Positions 25,232-38,754 of a stretch of 64,000 nucleotides of DNA are shown here, piece by piece (the stretch's first letter is position 1; each line of letters opens with the position of its first letter). The notes below the pieces were generated by a model. That model searched no databases. It was not told the DNA's origin and was given only the letters and a program-made list of their open reading frames with translations. The stretch is from Thalassococcus profundi. Its GTDB lineage: Bacteria > Pseudomonadota > Alphaproteobacteria > Rhodobacterales > Rhodobacteraceae. The translations under genes were made by a program, and so were the position numbers. Location of the stretch: NCBI RefSeq assembly GCF_003344785.1, contig NZ_QPMK01000004.1, positions 237,433 to 301,432 on the forward strand, in the 5' to 3' direction.

Positions 25232-26884
25232 ATGGGACAGCCGGTTCGGAACGTCACGATCGTGGGCGGGGGCACCGCCGGCTGGCTCGCCGCGGTACTG
25301 CTGCGAAAGGTTCTGGACGACCGGGTGGCCATCACCCTGATCGAGTCGCCCAACATCCCCACCGTCGGCGTCGGCGAGGCCACGGTTCCGAACATGCCGC
25401 AGACGCTGAAACTGCTGGGCATTTCCGATCAGGAATTCTTTCGGACCTGCAACGCAAGCTTCAAGCTGGGGGTGGTCTTTTCCGACTGGAACACCGACAG
25501 GCACGGCAAGTTCATCAGCTATATCAACCCTTTCTCGAGCGCTCCTCAACTGCAGGGTTATGACTGGGCCGATTTCTACCGTCACTTCGGCGCCGGGCAA
25601 AGGGACTATGTGCAGTCCTATTCGCCGCTGATGGACATGGTCCGCGCCTCCAAGGGGCCGCGGATGCTCAACCTGCCCAAGACCGACAGCCGACTTCCCT
25701 ATGCCTTTCACCTCGACGCGGTGAAATTCGCAGAGCTTCTGCGCGGGGTCGGCGTCGAGAGGGGCGTGACGCATATCCTCGACGACGTGGACGGGGTGGA
25801 TCTGGACGAGCGCGGCTTTATCGCGGCGGTGCAGCTCCGCGACCACGGCCGGCACCCGGTGGAACTGGTGGTCGATTGCACCGGTTTCCGCAGCCTGATC
25901 CTGGGCGACGCGCTGAAGGAGCCCTTCGTCAGCTATTCGAAATACCTCGGCAACGACCGCGCCATGGCGGTGCAGATCCCGCATCCGCACCCGGAAAAGC
26001 TCGAACCGGCCACGCGGTCGACCGCTCTTGGCGCGGGCTGGTCCTGGCGGGTGCCGCTCTTCAACCGGATCGGAACCGGCTATGTCTTCTCTTCCGCCCA
26101 CCGCAGCGACGATGCGGCGCGCGACGAGTTCCTGGCGCATCTGGGACCGGCCGGCAAGGGGGCCGAGCCGCGCATCATCCCGATGCGGATCGGCCGCGCG
26201 CGCAATGCCTGGGTCAAGAACTGCGTCGCCATCGGCCTGTCCGGCGGATTTATCGAGCCGCTTGAATCCACCGCCATCCACATGACCGACATGGGGGTGC
26301 GCTGGCTGGCCACGCATTTCCCCGACACCGATTACGCCGAGCCCCTGCGGCGCCAGTACAACAAAACGGTGGATGCGCTCTATAACGAGGTGCGCGATTT
26401 CATCTGCCTGCACTATGCGCTGAACAACCGCACCGACAGCCAATACTGGATCGACGCGCGCGAAAGCCTCGACGTGCCCGACCGGCTGGCGGCGCTGCTG
26501 GAGCTTTGGGCGCATCGCCCGCCCGCGCATACGGACCTTGAAACGCAGTACCTCTTCACCACGAGCACCTACAACACCGTGCTTCTGGGCAAACAGGTCT
26601 ACCAGACCGGGTTCGGCGTGAAGCGACCGGACAGCGGGATCCGTCTGGATCGGGGCGCGTGGATGCGGGCGCTGGATCAGACCGCCAAAGTCAATGCCGC
26701 CGAGGTCAAGCGCAAGGCCGATCACCGGTCGCTGCTGCGGCAGTTGCGCGGCGAAGCCGGACCGGTCCGCACCCCCGGCGCGACCACGTTGAACCAGCCG
26801 ACCCTCGGGTTGCCGCAGGCCGGCGGACAGCCCCTGCCCCGGTCGGCCAAGGAACTGGCCGAGAACGGCGCCGGGTTGCTCTGA
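25232..26884 (+). CDS. Flavin-dependent (tryptophan-type) halogenase family protein
   Basis: 550 residues from ATG 25232, with GGGGA at 25222-25226. The N-terminus VTIVGGGTAGWLAAVLLRK is the FAD site, and VGVGEATVPNM is the family's second motif. Lys78 in NASFKLGVVF, Glu345 in IEPLESTAIH and the W270-S-W272-R-V-P275 motif fall at nearly the same positions as the catalytic Lys79, Glu346 and WxWxIP of PrnA. The catalytic set is therefore intact. Family members halogenate indoles or other aromatics using reduced flavin. No reductase or secondary-metabolism genes lie nearby, so the substrate is unknown. Confidence 0.9.
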   Translation: MGQPVRNVTIVGGGTAGWLAAVLLRKVLDDRVAITLIESPNIPTVGVGEATVPNMPQTLKLLGISDQEFFRTCNASFKLGVVFSDWNTDRHGKFISYINPFSSAPQLQGYDWADFYRHFGAGQRDYVQSYSPLMDMVRASKGPRMLNLPKTDSRLPYAFHLDAVKFAELLRGVGVERGVTHILDDVDGVDLDERGFIAAVQLRDHGRHPVELVVDCTGFRSLILGDALKEPFVSYSKYLGNDRAMAVQIPHPHPEKLEPATRSTALGAGWSWRVPLFNRIGTGYVFSSAHRSDDAARDEFLAHLGPAGKGAEPRIIPMRIGRARNAWVKNCVAIGLSGGFIEPLESTAIHMTDMGVRWLATHFPDTDYAEPLRRQYNKTVDALYNEVRDFICLHYALNNRTDSQYWIDARESLDVPDRLAALLELWAHRPPAHTDLETQYLFTTSTYNTVLLGKQVYQTGFGVKRPDSGIRLDRGAWMRALDQTAKVNAAEVKRKADHRSLLRQLRGEAGPVRTPGATTLNQPTLGLPQAGGQPLPRSAKELAENGAGLL

Positions 26885-26898
26885 GCCGTCCCACGCAG

Positions 26899-26938
26899 AT
26901 CGGTTTCGGCGGGATCGCGCTCAGTGCCGGAAACCGAT
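26899..26938 (+). terminator. Hairpin after the halogenase gene
   Basis: ATCGGTTTC (26899-26907) pairs with GAAACCGAT (26930-26938), extended by GGC/GCC after a one-base bulge. It lies 15 nt past the stop but lacks a T run, so termination is uncertain. Confidence 0.4.
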
Positions 26939-26999
26939 GCAACCAGGGCGGGCTGCCGGACGTTGGCTGTGCGACTGACATTATCAGAGGACCTATGCC

Positions 27000-27347
27000 A
27001 TGAGACATATGCTGACCGCCCTCACCCTTTGCCTGAGTGCCGCCGCCATGACCCCAGCGGTGGCCGCCCCGAACGGCTGCCCGCCGGGACTTGCCAAGAA
27101 AAGCCCCGCTTGCGTGCCGCCGGGTCAGGCGAAGAAAGGCTACGACGACCGCCGCGACGAGGTGCGCTACCGCTATGGTGTCGGTGACCGGATCGACGGC
27201 GATTACGTGATCATCCGCGATCCCGGCCGCTGGGGTCTGAACCCCGACTACACCTACTATCGCACCGGCGACCAGATCTTCCGTGTCGACCGCGAAACGC
27301 GCCAGGTGCTGGATATCATCGGGCTGGCCTCGGCATTGCTGAACTGA
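27000..27347 (+). CDS. Small secreted hypothetical protein
   Basis: 115 residues starting MRHMLTALTLCLSAAAMTPAVAA, a signal peptide. The mature part begins NGCPPGLAKKSPACVPPGQAKKG, with two Cys in a repeated CPPG/CVPPGQAKK motif, then a basic DDRRDEVRYRYGVGDRI stretch. The CPPGxAKK type of linker is common in small RcnB-like and other exported proteins of alphaproteobacteria. The C-terminal half (YVIIRDPGRWGLNPDYTYYR, then FRVDRETRQVLDIIGLA) is consistent with the RcnB fold. Periplasmic location is inferred and function is unknown. Confidence 0.82.
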   Translation: MRHMLTALTLCLSAAAMTPAVAAPNGCPPGLAKKSPACVPPGQAKKGYDDRRDEVRYRYGVGDRIDGDYVIIRDPGRWGLNPDYTYYRTGDQIFRVDRETRQVLDIIGLASALLN

Positions 27348-27366
27348 CGCGGACCTCTGAACCGAT

Positions 27367-27817
27367 GTGAAAAGGCCGGCCGCCTTGGCCCAGTCCTGTG
27401 CATTTCGCGGTGCAAATAGGTCTAAAGGCTCGGAGCGATATATCCGCTCCGAGCCGTTTTCGCACAGCGCCCCCCTCTGTCTCCCGGCACGGAATCGAGG
27501 CCGCCGCAGGCGGCGGCCGTGCCAGCGCCGGACCGGCCCCGTGGGCCGGCGCTTTGTCTGAATTCGGCTCTTAGCTTTTCGCGACGACGGACTTGGCGAC
27601 CATAAAACGCATCAGCAGAGCCGCCAGATGCGCCGTTCCCCGGTCCGGCGCTGGCACGACTGGACAACGACCGCTACCTCGGCCAAGCCGGCCTCCGGCA
27701 CGGCGGCCACCCGAAGACCTCTTCGGCAGGCTTTGCCGTAGATAGCGTCAGGTCCGCAAGGAGCTCCGCCACGAGTTGCACCACGAAATGCAAAGGTCGG
27801 GCCGTCGTGGCCCGCCT
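27367..27817. repeat. Structured non-coding segment bounded by imperfect inverted repeats
   Basis: The 472-nt gap before uvrA has no gene I can support. GCATTTCGCGGTGCAA (27400-27415) and its near-perfect inverse TTGCACCACGAAATGC (27776-27791, one mismatch) bound it, with weaker similarity extending outward about 30 nt. Inside, CGTGCCAGCGCCGGACCGG (27518-27536) has an exact 19-bp inverse at 27640-27658. Short palindromes also occur at 27497-27523. It could be a MITE-like element, a structured RNA or relics of one. No transposase is encoded. Confidence 0.55.
27427..27460 (+). terminator. Rho-independent terminator-like hairpin
   Basis: GGCTCGGAGCG (27427-27437) pairs perfectly over 11 bp with CGCTCCGAGCC (27445-27455), followed by GTTTT. 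It lies 80 nt after the small secreted protein gene and probably ends its transcript. Confidence 0.8.
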
Positions 27818-27820
27818 TTT

Positions 27821-30703
<2,883 letters not shown>

Positions 30704-30768
30704 GGGACCCCCTGAAACCAATTTTTAACACATAGGCGAGACCCGCGATTTCGCCAACCGGAAAATGA

Positions 30769-30783
30769 GAACGAATACGGAAC
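30769..30783 (-). promoter_or_regulatory. LexA (SOS) box of uvrA
   Basis: GAAC (30769-30772), seven bases and GAAC (30780-30783), read on the minus strand as GTTC-N7-GTTC, is the alphaproteobacterial LexA consensus. It is 66 nt upstream of the uvrA start, so DNA damage induction is expected. Confidence 0.85.
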
Positions 30784-30951
30784 TTTGGCCGCGAGCCGCG
30801 GATTCCCGGGGCGCCTGCCGCGACGTCCTGCGCTCTGCCTCGGGAATGGGCAAATGGGCGTGGGGCGTACGCCGGGATTTCCGGGAATCCGGACTTCTCA
30901 GAGCCGGGTATCTGTGAAATCCTGCCCGGGATTTGAGACCAGGAGTTTTCC

Positions 30952-33144
30952 ATGCGCCGTATTCTCTCTGCCGCCGCACTGGCCGCGTCCCTTGCCCTGC
31001 CCGCAGCCGCCCAGTCGACCGGCGGCCAGACGATCCTCGTGCTCGACGCCTCGGGGTCGATGTGGGGTCAGATCGACGGCACCGCCAAGATCGGCATCGC
31101 GCAATCGGTGATCGGCGACCTGCTGGAGAGCCTTCCCGAGGAGCAGGCGCTGGGGCTGTCGGCCTATGGCCACCGCACCCGCGGCGATTGCACGGATATC
31201 GAAACGTTGGTGGCCCCCGGCGCGGGCACCCGCGACGACATCGCCGCGGCGGTGAACGGCATCCAGCCCAAGGGCAAAACCCCGATGACCGACGCCGTGC
31301 GCATGGCCGCCGAAGCGCTGCGCTACGGCGAGGAAAAGGCGACCGTGATCCTGGTCTCGGACGGGATCGAGACCTGCAACCCCGATCCCTGCGCCGCGGC
31401 GCGTGTGCTGGAGGAAACCGGCGTGGATTTCACCGCCCATGTGGTCGGCTTCGATGTTTCCGACCCCGAGGCGCTGGCGCAGATGCAATGCCTTGCGGAC
31501 GAAACCGGCGGCCGGTTCCTGACCGCCGCCAATGCCAGCGAACTTGGCACCGCCCTGTCGGACGTGGTGGCCGAACCCGCGCCGGAGCCCGCCACCGTGA
31601 CCTTCCGCGCCACCGCCGGGCCGAACGGCCCGCAGATCGACACGCCGCTGATCTGGAGCCTTGATGCCGGCGACACGCCGGTCGTGGCCTTCGAGCGCGG
31701 CGCAACGCTGGAACAGGCGCTGGAGGACGGCGGCTATACCGTCACCGTACTGCGCCCCGAGGACGAGGAAACCGACAGCCAGAGCGTCATGGTCGAAGGC
31801 GCGGACAAGACTGTCACGCTGGTCCTGCCGGTGCCGCTGCCGCCCGCCAGCGTCGACGGCCCCGAAACCGGCGTCGCGGGCGACACCGTGCCGGTGGGCT
31901 GGGAAGGCCCGGACGGCAAGGGCGACTACATCGCCGCCGCCCTGCCGGAAGAGGACGGCTACAAGACCTATACCTACACCCGCGACGGCTCGCCGCTGCA
32001 GCTGCGCCTGCCGTCCGAACCGGGGGTCTACGAACTGCGCTACGTGCAGTCCGAAGGTCGCAAGGTGCTTGCCCGGGCGTTGATCACCGTCACCGACCCG
32101 CCCGCCTCGCTGATGGCCGACGACAGCGCCGTGGCGGGCGCGACCCTGCCGGTGACCTGGGAAGGGCCCGGTTACCAGGGCGATTACATCGCCGTCGGCT
32201 GGCCCGGCGACGAGGCCTATATCAACTACACCTATACCCGCGACGGAAGCCCCGCGCAGCTGCTGCTGCCGCCGGAGCCCGGCACCTACGAGCTGCGCTA
32301 CGTGATGAGCCAGGACCGCCGCGTGCTGGCCACCCGGCCGCTCACCGTGACGCCGGTGACGGCCACGATCGACGCGCCGCCGCAGGCCCAGGCAGGCGAG
32401 ACGGTGTCGCTGACCTGGACCGGGCCGGACTACAAGGGCGATTACCTCGCCGTGTCCAAACCCGACGACGCGGGCTACGAGACCTATACCTACACCCGCG
32501 ACGGCTCGCCCCTCGGGCTCAAGATGCCGCTGGAAACCGGGCGTTACGAACTGCGCTACTACATGAGCCAGGACAAGACCCAGCTGGCCGCCTACCCGAT
32601 CGAGGTCGTCGCCGTCGGCGCCGAACTCCGCGCGCCGGAAAGCGCCCGCGCCGGCGCGCCGGTGGCGGTGGGCTGGGACGGTCCGGCCTACCAGGGCGAC
32701 TATATCGCCGTGTCCCGGCCCGGGGACGAGGGGTACGAGAAATACACCTACACCCGCGAAGGATCGCCGCTGATCCTGCAGATGCCGACCGAGCCCGGCA
32801 CCTACGAGCTGCGCTACGTGGCGACCGGCGACGGCACGGTGATCCTCACCCGCAAGGACATCAAGCTGGAGGAGGTCACGGCGACCCTCGCCGCCGCCGA
32901 CACCGCGCCTGCGGGCGGCAAGCTGGCGGTGGACTGGGAGGGGCCGGACTATCGCGGCGATTTCATCGGCCTCGTCGGCGCCGGCGCGCCCGAGGGCGAA
33001 TACCTGAGCTACGTCTATACCACCGAGGACAGCCCGATGGTCATGGAGGTGCCCGAAACGCCCGGCAGCTACGAGCTGCGCTATCACCTTGGTGACGGCA
33101 AGGCCGTCATCGCCAGCCGTCCGCTCGAGGTGACCGCGGAATAG
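30952..33144 (+). CDS. Exported VWA-domain protein with five tandem beta-type repeats
   Basis: 730 residues with a signal peptide (MRRILSAAALAASLALPAAA). A von Willebrand A domain follows: DASGSMWGQ (MIDAS, Asp32), TPMTDAVRMAAEAL and VILVSDGIETCNPDPC, ending near residue 205. After a linker of about 90 residues come five units of about 86 residues (300-730). Each has a pattern like V-x-W-x-GPxYxGDYIAV, then YxxYTYTRDGSPLxLxxP, then EPGTYELRYV. They look like immunoglobulin-type beta-sandwiches. A surface or periplasmic metal-dependent adhesion role is likely, but the ligand is unknown. GGAG precedes the start. Confidence 0.9.
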   Translation: MRRILSAAALAASLALPAAAQSTGGQTILVLDASGSMWGQIDGTAKIGIAQSVIGDLLESLPEEQALGLSAYGHRTRGDCTDIETLVAPGAGTRDDIAAAVNGIQPKGKTPMTDAVRMAAEALRYGEEKATVILVSDGIETCNPDPCAAARVLEETGVDFTAHVVGFDVSDPEALAQMQCLADETGGRFLTAANASELGTALSDVVAEPAPEPATVTFRATAGPNGPQIDTPLIWSLDAGDTPVVAFERGATLEQALEDGGYTVTVLRPEDEETDSQSVMVEGADKTVTLVLPVPLPPASVDGPETGVAGDTVPVGWEGPDGKGDYIAAALPEEDGYKTYTYTRDGSPLQLRLPSEPGVYELRYVQSEGRKVLARALITVTDPPASLMADDSAVAGATLPVTWEGPGYQGDYIAVGWPGDEAYINYTYTRDGSPAQLLLPPEPGTYELRYVMSQDRRVLATRPLTVTPVTATIDAPPQAQAGETVSLTWTGPDYKGDYLAVSKPDDAGYETYTYTRDGSPLGLKMPLETGRYELRYYMSQDKTQLAAYPIEVVAVGAELRAPESARAGAPVAVGWDGPAYQGDYIAVSRPGDEGYEKYTYTREGSPLILQMPTEPGTYELRYVATGDGTVILTRKDIKLEEVTATLAAADTAPAGGKLAVDWEGPDYRGDFIGLVGAGAPEGEYLSYVYTTEDSPMVMEVPETPGSYELRYHLGDGKAVIASRPLEVTAE

Positions 33145-33149
33145 ACGCG

Positions 33150-33437
33150 TCAGGCGATCCGCGTCATCTCGTGTAATGCCACGTCGGCGACCATCTCCCC
33201 GGTCGCCGCCTGGTGCGCGAGAATATGCGGCGCGGACATGTGATCCTGCCAGAGCGCGCGGCTTTCCCAGATTTCGAAGAACAGGAACACCCCCGGCGCG
33301 TCGTTGTCCCGGTGCAGGTCGTACTGCAGGCATCCCGCCTCCGCCCGCGTCGGCGCCACCAAATCCTCGAGCGCCTGCCTCAGGGCCTCTTCCTCACCGG
33401 CCACAGCCGTGATGCGCGCCACAACCGTCAAAGCCAT
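33150..33437 (-). CDS. Antibiotic-biosynthesis-monooxygenase (ABM) domain protein, putative quinol monooxygenase
   Basis: 95 residues starting MALTVVARITAVAGEEEALRQAL, with GAAGGAGG upstream. The ABM ferredoxin-like fold is visible: LVAPTRAEAGCLQYDLHRDN, FLFFEIWESRALWQDHM and AHQAATGEMVADV (first two partly quoted). YgiN-type members oxidise quinols or remove reactive by-products as dimers; the substrate is unknown. A longer start at 33590 is rejected because its 51 extra residues have no family match. It is convergent with the VWA gene. Confidence 0.88.
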   Translation of the reverse strand: MALTVVARITAVAGEEEALRQALEDLVAPTRAEAGCLQYDLHRDNDAPGVFLFFEIWESRALWQDHMSAPHILAHQAATGEMVADVALHEMTRIA

Positions 33438-33531
33438 ACGCCCCTCCTTCATCTTGCCAATAAACTCCAGAGAGCACGAGAGTAGGTTGTGATTGCGCCG
33501 CTGCGCAAGCGCACCGGACGGTGTCTCTCGT

Positions 33532-33552
33532 ATCCGCGCGCATCGCGCGGAT
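33532..33552 (-). terminator. Hairpin after aglK
   Basis: ATCCGCGCG (33532-33540) pairs perfectly with CGCGCGGAT (33544-33552) around CAT, 10 nt past the aglK stop. No T tract follows, so it may only stabilise the transcript end. Confidence 0.45.
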
Positions 33553-33561
33553 CCCCCCAGC

Positions 33562-34656
<1,095 letters not shown>

Positions 34657-34683
34657 GGTCTCTCCTCCCCCAATTCTTTCCCG

Positions 34684-36342
<1,659 letters not shown>

Positions 36343-36428
36343 GGGTCGTATCCTTGGATGGGGTCCGTCCGGGACCCGAAGTCGCGTTTGGGCGCCCTGC
36401 CCCGGCCCGTGACCGAGGCAGCGCGGAA

Positions 36429-37700
36429 TTACTTGACGGAGCCGGCCAGCAGGCCGCGCACCAGGTATTTCTGCATGGCGAAGAACACCACCAGAGGCAC
36501 CGCGATCGAGATGAACGCCGCCGCCGCGAGGATGCCCCAGTCGCCGCCGCGCGACCCCAGCAGGTCGTCGGCGATCTTGACCGTCATCACCCAGGATTCG
36601 GAATTCGACGGCAGGAACACCTTGGCCACCAGCAGGTCGTTCCAGGTCCAGAGGAACTGGAAGATGGCAAAGCTCGCCAGCGCCGGAAAGCTCAGCGGCA
36701 GCACGATCCTGGTGAAGACCTGGAAATCGGTGGCCCCGTCGACCTTTGCGCTTTCGATGATGTCGCGCGGCAGGCCGACCATGTAGTTGCGCAAGAGGTA
36801 GATCGCCAGCGGCAGGCCGAAGCCTGTATGCGCGAGCCAGATGCCCAGGAACGATTGCCCGATGCCCACGGCGTTGTGCAGCTGCAAGAGCGGCACCAGA
36901 GCCAATTGCAGCGGTACAACAAGCAGACCCACCACCATGGCGATGAGAAAGCCGCGGCCGCGGAAGTCCATCCAGGCCAGCGCGTAGGCCGCGAAGGCCG
37001 CGATCAGGATCGGAATGATGGTCGCCGGGATCGTCACCGTCAGCGTGTTGATGAAGGCGCGGTCCATGTTGTCCGAGGTGAGGATCTGCTCGTAGTTCTG
37101 CAGCCCGAAGTCGGGCGGTGCCGCGGCGGTGATGTAGATCGTGGGCGGCCGCGAGACCTCGCCGTCCTGCATCCAGGTGAAATCGCCGTTGGCCTGCACC
37201 GTCACCGCCCGGTCTATATAGAAGTCCTGCACCGGCCGGCCGTCCTCGTCCTCTCCGGGAACGTCGGGCGTGGCGTCGGTTTGCCAGGAAGTCTCGAAGT
37301 TTTCCTCGTCCGTGCCGCCATCCGGTTCGGCCACCAACAGCTTCAACCGCCCGTAGGTGGTGCCGGGTGTGGCGATGCCGGGATCGCGCCCGGTGATGCC
37401 GAAGCCCGACACATCGCCCGAGCCCTGCGCCGTCACATCGTCCGAGGCGGCAAAGAGGTTGCCCGAGAACATGTAAAGATCGCCGTCCTGCGTCACGTCC
37501 TCCGGCTCCGGCGACACGCGGTAGGCGGCCTCGACCGGGAACATCGACGCCCACCAGCCGGTTTCGGAAATCTGTTCGCGGTCGCGGAAGCTGCTGACCA
37601 GCAGGCCCACGGTCGGCACCAGCCAAAGCACCACCAGCAGCACCACCGAAAGGTTGGTGACGATGGAAAGAGAGGTCTTCTGTCCGGCCATATTATCCAT
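36429..37700 (-). CDS. aglG: Alpha-glucoside ABC transporter permease
   Basis: 423 residues starting MDNMAGQKTSLSIVTNLSVV; a start at 37691 is also possible. The last 220 residues have five hydrophobic segments and the EAAxxxG-type loop (ESAKVDGATDFQVFTRIVLP) that contacts AglK. Between the first and second membrane segments lies about 160 residues of Asp/Gly-rich sequence with beta character, probably periplasmic, making the protein longer than standard sugar permeases. AglG proteins are known to be extended in this region. It begins 3 nt after aglF. Confidence 0.94.
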   Translation of the reverse strand: MDNMAGQKTSLSIVTNLSVVLLVVLWLVPTVGLLVSSFRDREQISETGWWASMFPVEAAYRVSPEPEDVTQDGDLYMFSGNLFAASDDVTAQGSGDVSGFGITGRDPGIATPGTTYGRLKLLVAEPDGGTDEENFETSWQTDATPDVPGEDEDGRPVQDFYIDRAVTVQANGDFTWMQDGEVSRPPTIYITAAAPPDFGLQNYEQILTSDNMDRAFINTLTVTIPATIIPILIAAFAAYALAWMDFRGRGFLIAMVVGLLVVPLQLALVPLLQLHNAVGIGQSFLGIWLAHTGFGLPLAIYLLRNYMVGLPRDIIESAKVDGATDFQVFTRIVLPLSFPALASFAIFQFLWTWNDLLVAKVFLPSNSESWVMTVKIADDLLGSRGGDWGILAAAAFISIAVPLVVFFAMQKYLVRGLLAGSVK

Positions 37701-37703
37701 GGG

Positions 37704-38681
37704 TTACCTCATTTCCTTGCGCGCCTGGCGGATGTTCCAGACCATCACGGGCAGCACGATGATCATGATGACAAAGGCCACCGCGGTCGCCCGCCCGTCG
37801 TCGCGGAACATGTAATCCATCATGTAACTGGGCAGGATCTCGGTGTCGAAATTGCCCCCGGTCATGGCGTAGACAATGTCGAAGACCTTGAGCACGAGGA
37901 TGGTGATCGTGGTCCAGACCACGACGATGGTGCCCATGATCTGCGGCACCTTGATGCGGAAGAAGATCTGGAACGGGTTGGCCCCGTCGATGATCGCCGC
38001 CTCGACGGTTTCCTCGGGGATGCCGCGCAGTGCCGCCGAGAGGATCACCATGGCGAAGCCGGTCTGGATCCACACGAGGATGATCATCAGGAAGAAGTTG
38101 TTCCAGAACGGGATCTGCAGCGGGTCTACCGGCGACAGGCCGATGAAATCGCGCACCGCGTTGATGATGCCGATGTCGGGATCGTTGGCATAGACGAATT
38201 TCCAGATCAGCGAGGCGCCGACGAAGGAGATCGCCATCGGCATGAAAATGAGCGACTTGGCGATGTTGCCCCAGCGCAGCTTGTCCGTCAGCTGCGCCGC
38301 CAGAAGCCCCAGGAAGGTCGCCGCGGCGGGCACGAACAGCGCCCAGAGGATGTTGTTCAGAACCGCCGTACGGAACCCTTCCTCGGAGAACATCTGGGTG
38401 TAGTTGCCCAAGCCGATGAAGGTGTCGCCGGAGCGGTTGTAGAGCGAGCGGATAAACGAGCCCACCACCGGATAGGCCAGGTAGAGCCCCAGCGCGAACA
38501 TCGCGGGAAACAGGAACAGCCAGGGCCGCACCAGCGTGGCGCGGTTGATGTTGCGTCCATGATCGTCGTTCCGGGGCGGAAAGATCACCTTATCCAGCAC
38601 CCAGTTGGAACTGTAGAAATAGGCGACGCAGCCGCCGACACCGATGATGATGGTCAGAATACCCTGAAGGATCGGGGACAT
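37704..38681 (-). CDS. aglF: Alpha-glucoside ABC transporter permease
   Basis: 325 residues from ATG 38679-38681 (MSPILQGILTIIIGVGGCVA), with AGGAG upstream. Hydrophobic segments fit an inner-membrane permease, and EAAIIDGANPFQIFFRIKVP is the ATPase-contact loop. It pairs with AglG to form the translocation channel. An earlier in-frame ATG at 38729 lacks a ribosome site and overlaps the intergenic hairpin. Confidence 0.94.
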   Translation of the reverse strand: MSPILQGILTIIIGVGGCVAYFYSSNWVLDKVIFPPRNDDHGRNINRATLVRPWLFLFPAMFALGLYLAYPVVGSFIRSLYNRSGDTFIGLGNYTQMFSEEGFRTAVLNNILWALFVPAAATFLGLLAAQLTDKLRWGNIAKSLIFMPMAISFVGASLIWKFVYANDPDIGIINAVRDFIGLSPVDPLQIPFWNNFFLMIILVWIQTGFAMVILSAALRGIPEETVEAAIIDGANPFQIFFRIKVPQIMGTIVVVWTTITILVLKVFDIVYAMTGGNFDTEILPSYMMDYMFRDDGRATAVAFVIMIIVLPVMVWNIRQARKEMR

Positions 38682-38712
38682 GGGGCGCTCCTGCCTGCGG
38701 TTTCGCGGACGG

Positions 38713-38738
38713 CCGCCGCCCCGGATCAAGGGCGGCGG
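38713..38738 (-). terminator. Stem-loop between aglE and aglF
   Basis: CCGCCGCCC (38713-38721) pairs with GGGCGGCGG (38730-38738) around an 8-nt loop. It sits 16 nt past the aglE stop and before aglF, where such hairpins usually raise the relative amount of binding protein by partial termination or mRNA protection. Confidence 0.65.
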
Positions 38739-38754
38739 TCTAGGGCGTTCGGGC

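Noticed and set aside
24131..26725. 864-codon minus-strand open frame across mmsB and the halogenase gene
   Set aside because: Same antisense artefact; both plus-strand genes have intact catalytic motifs.
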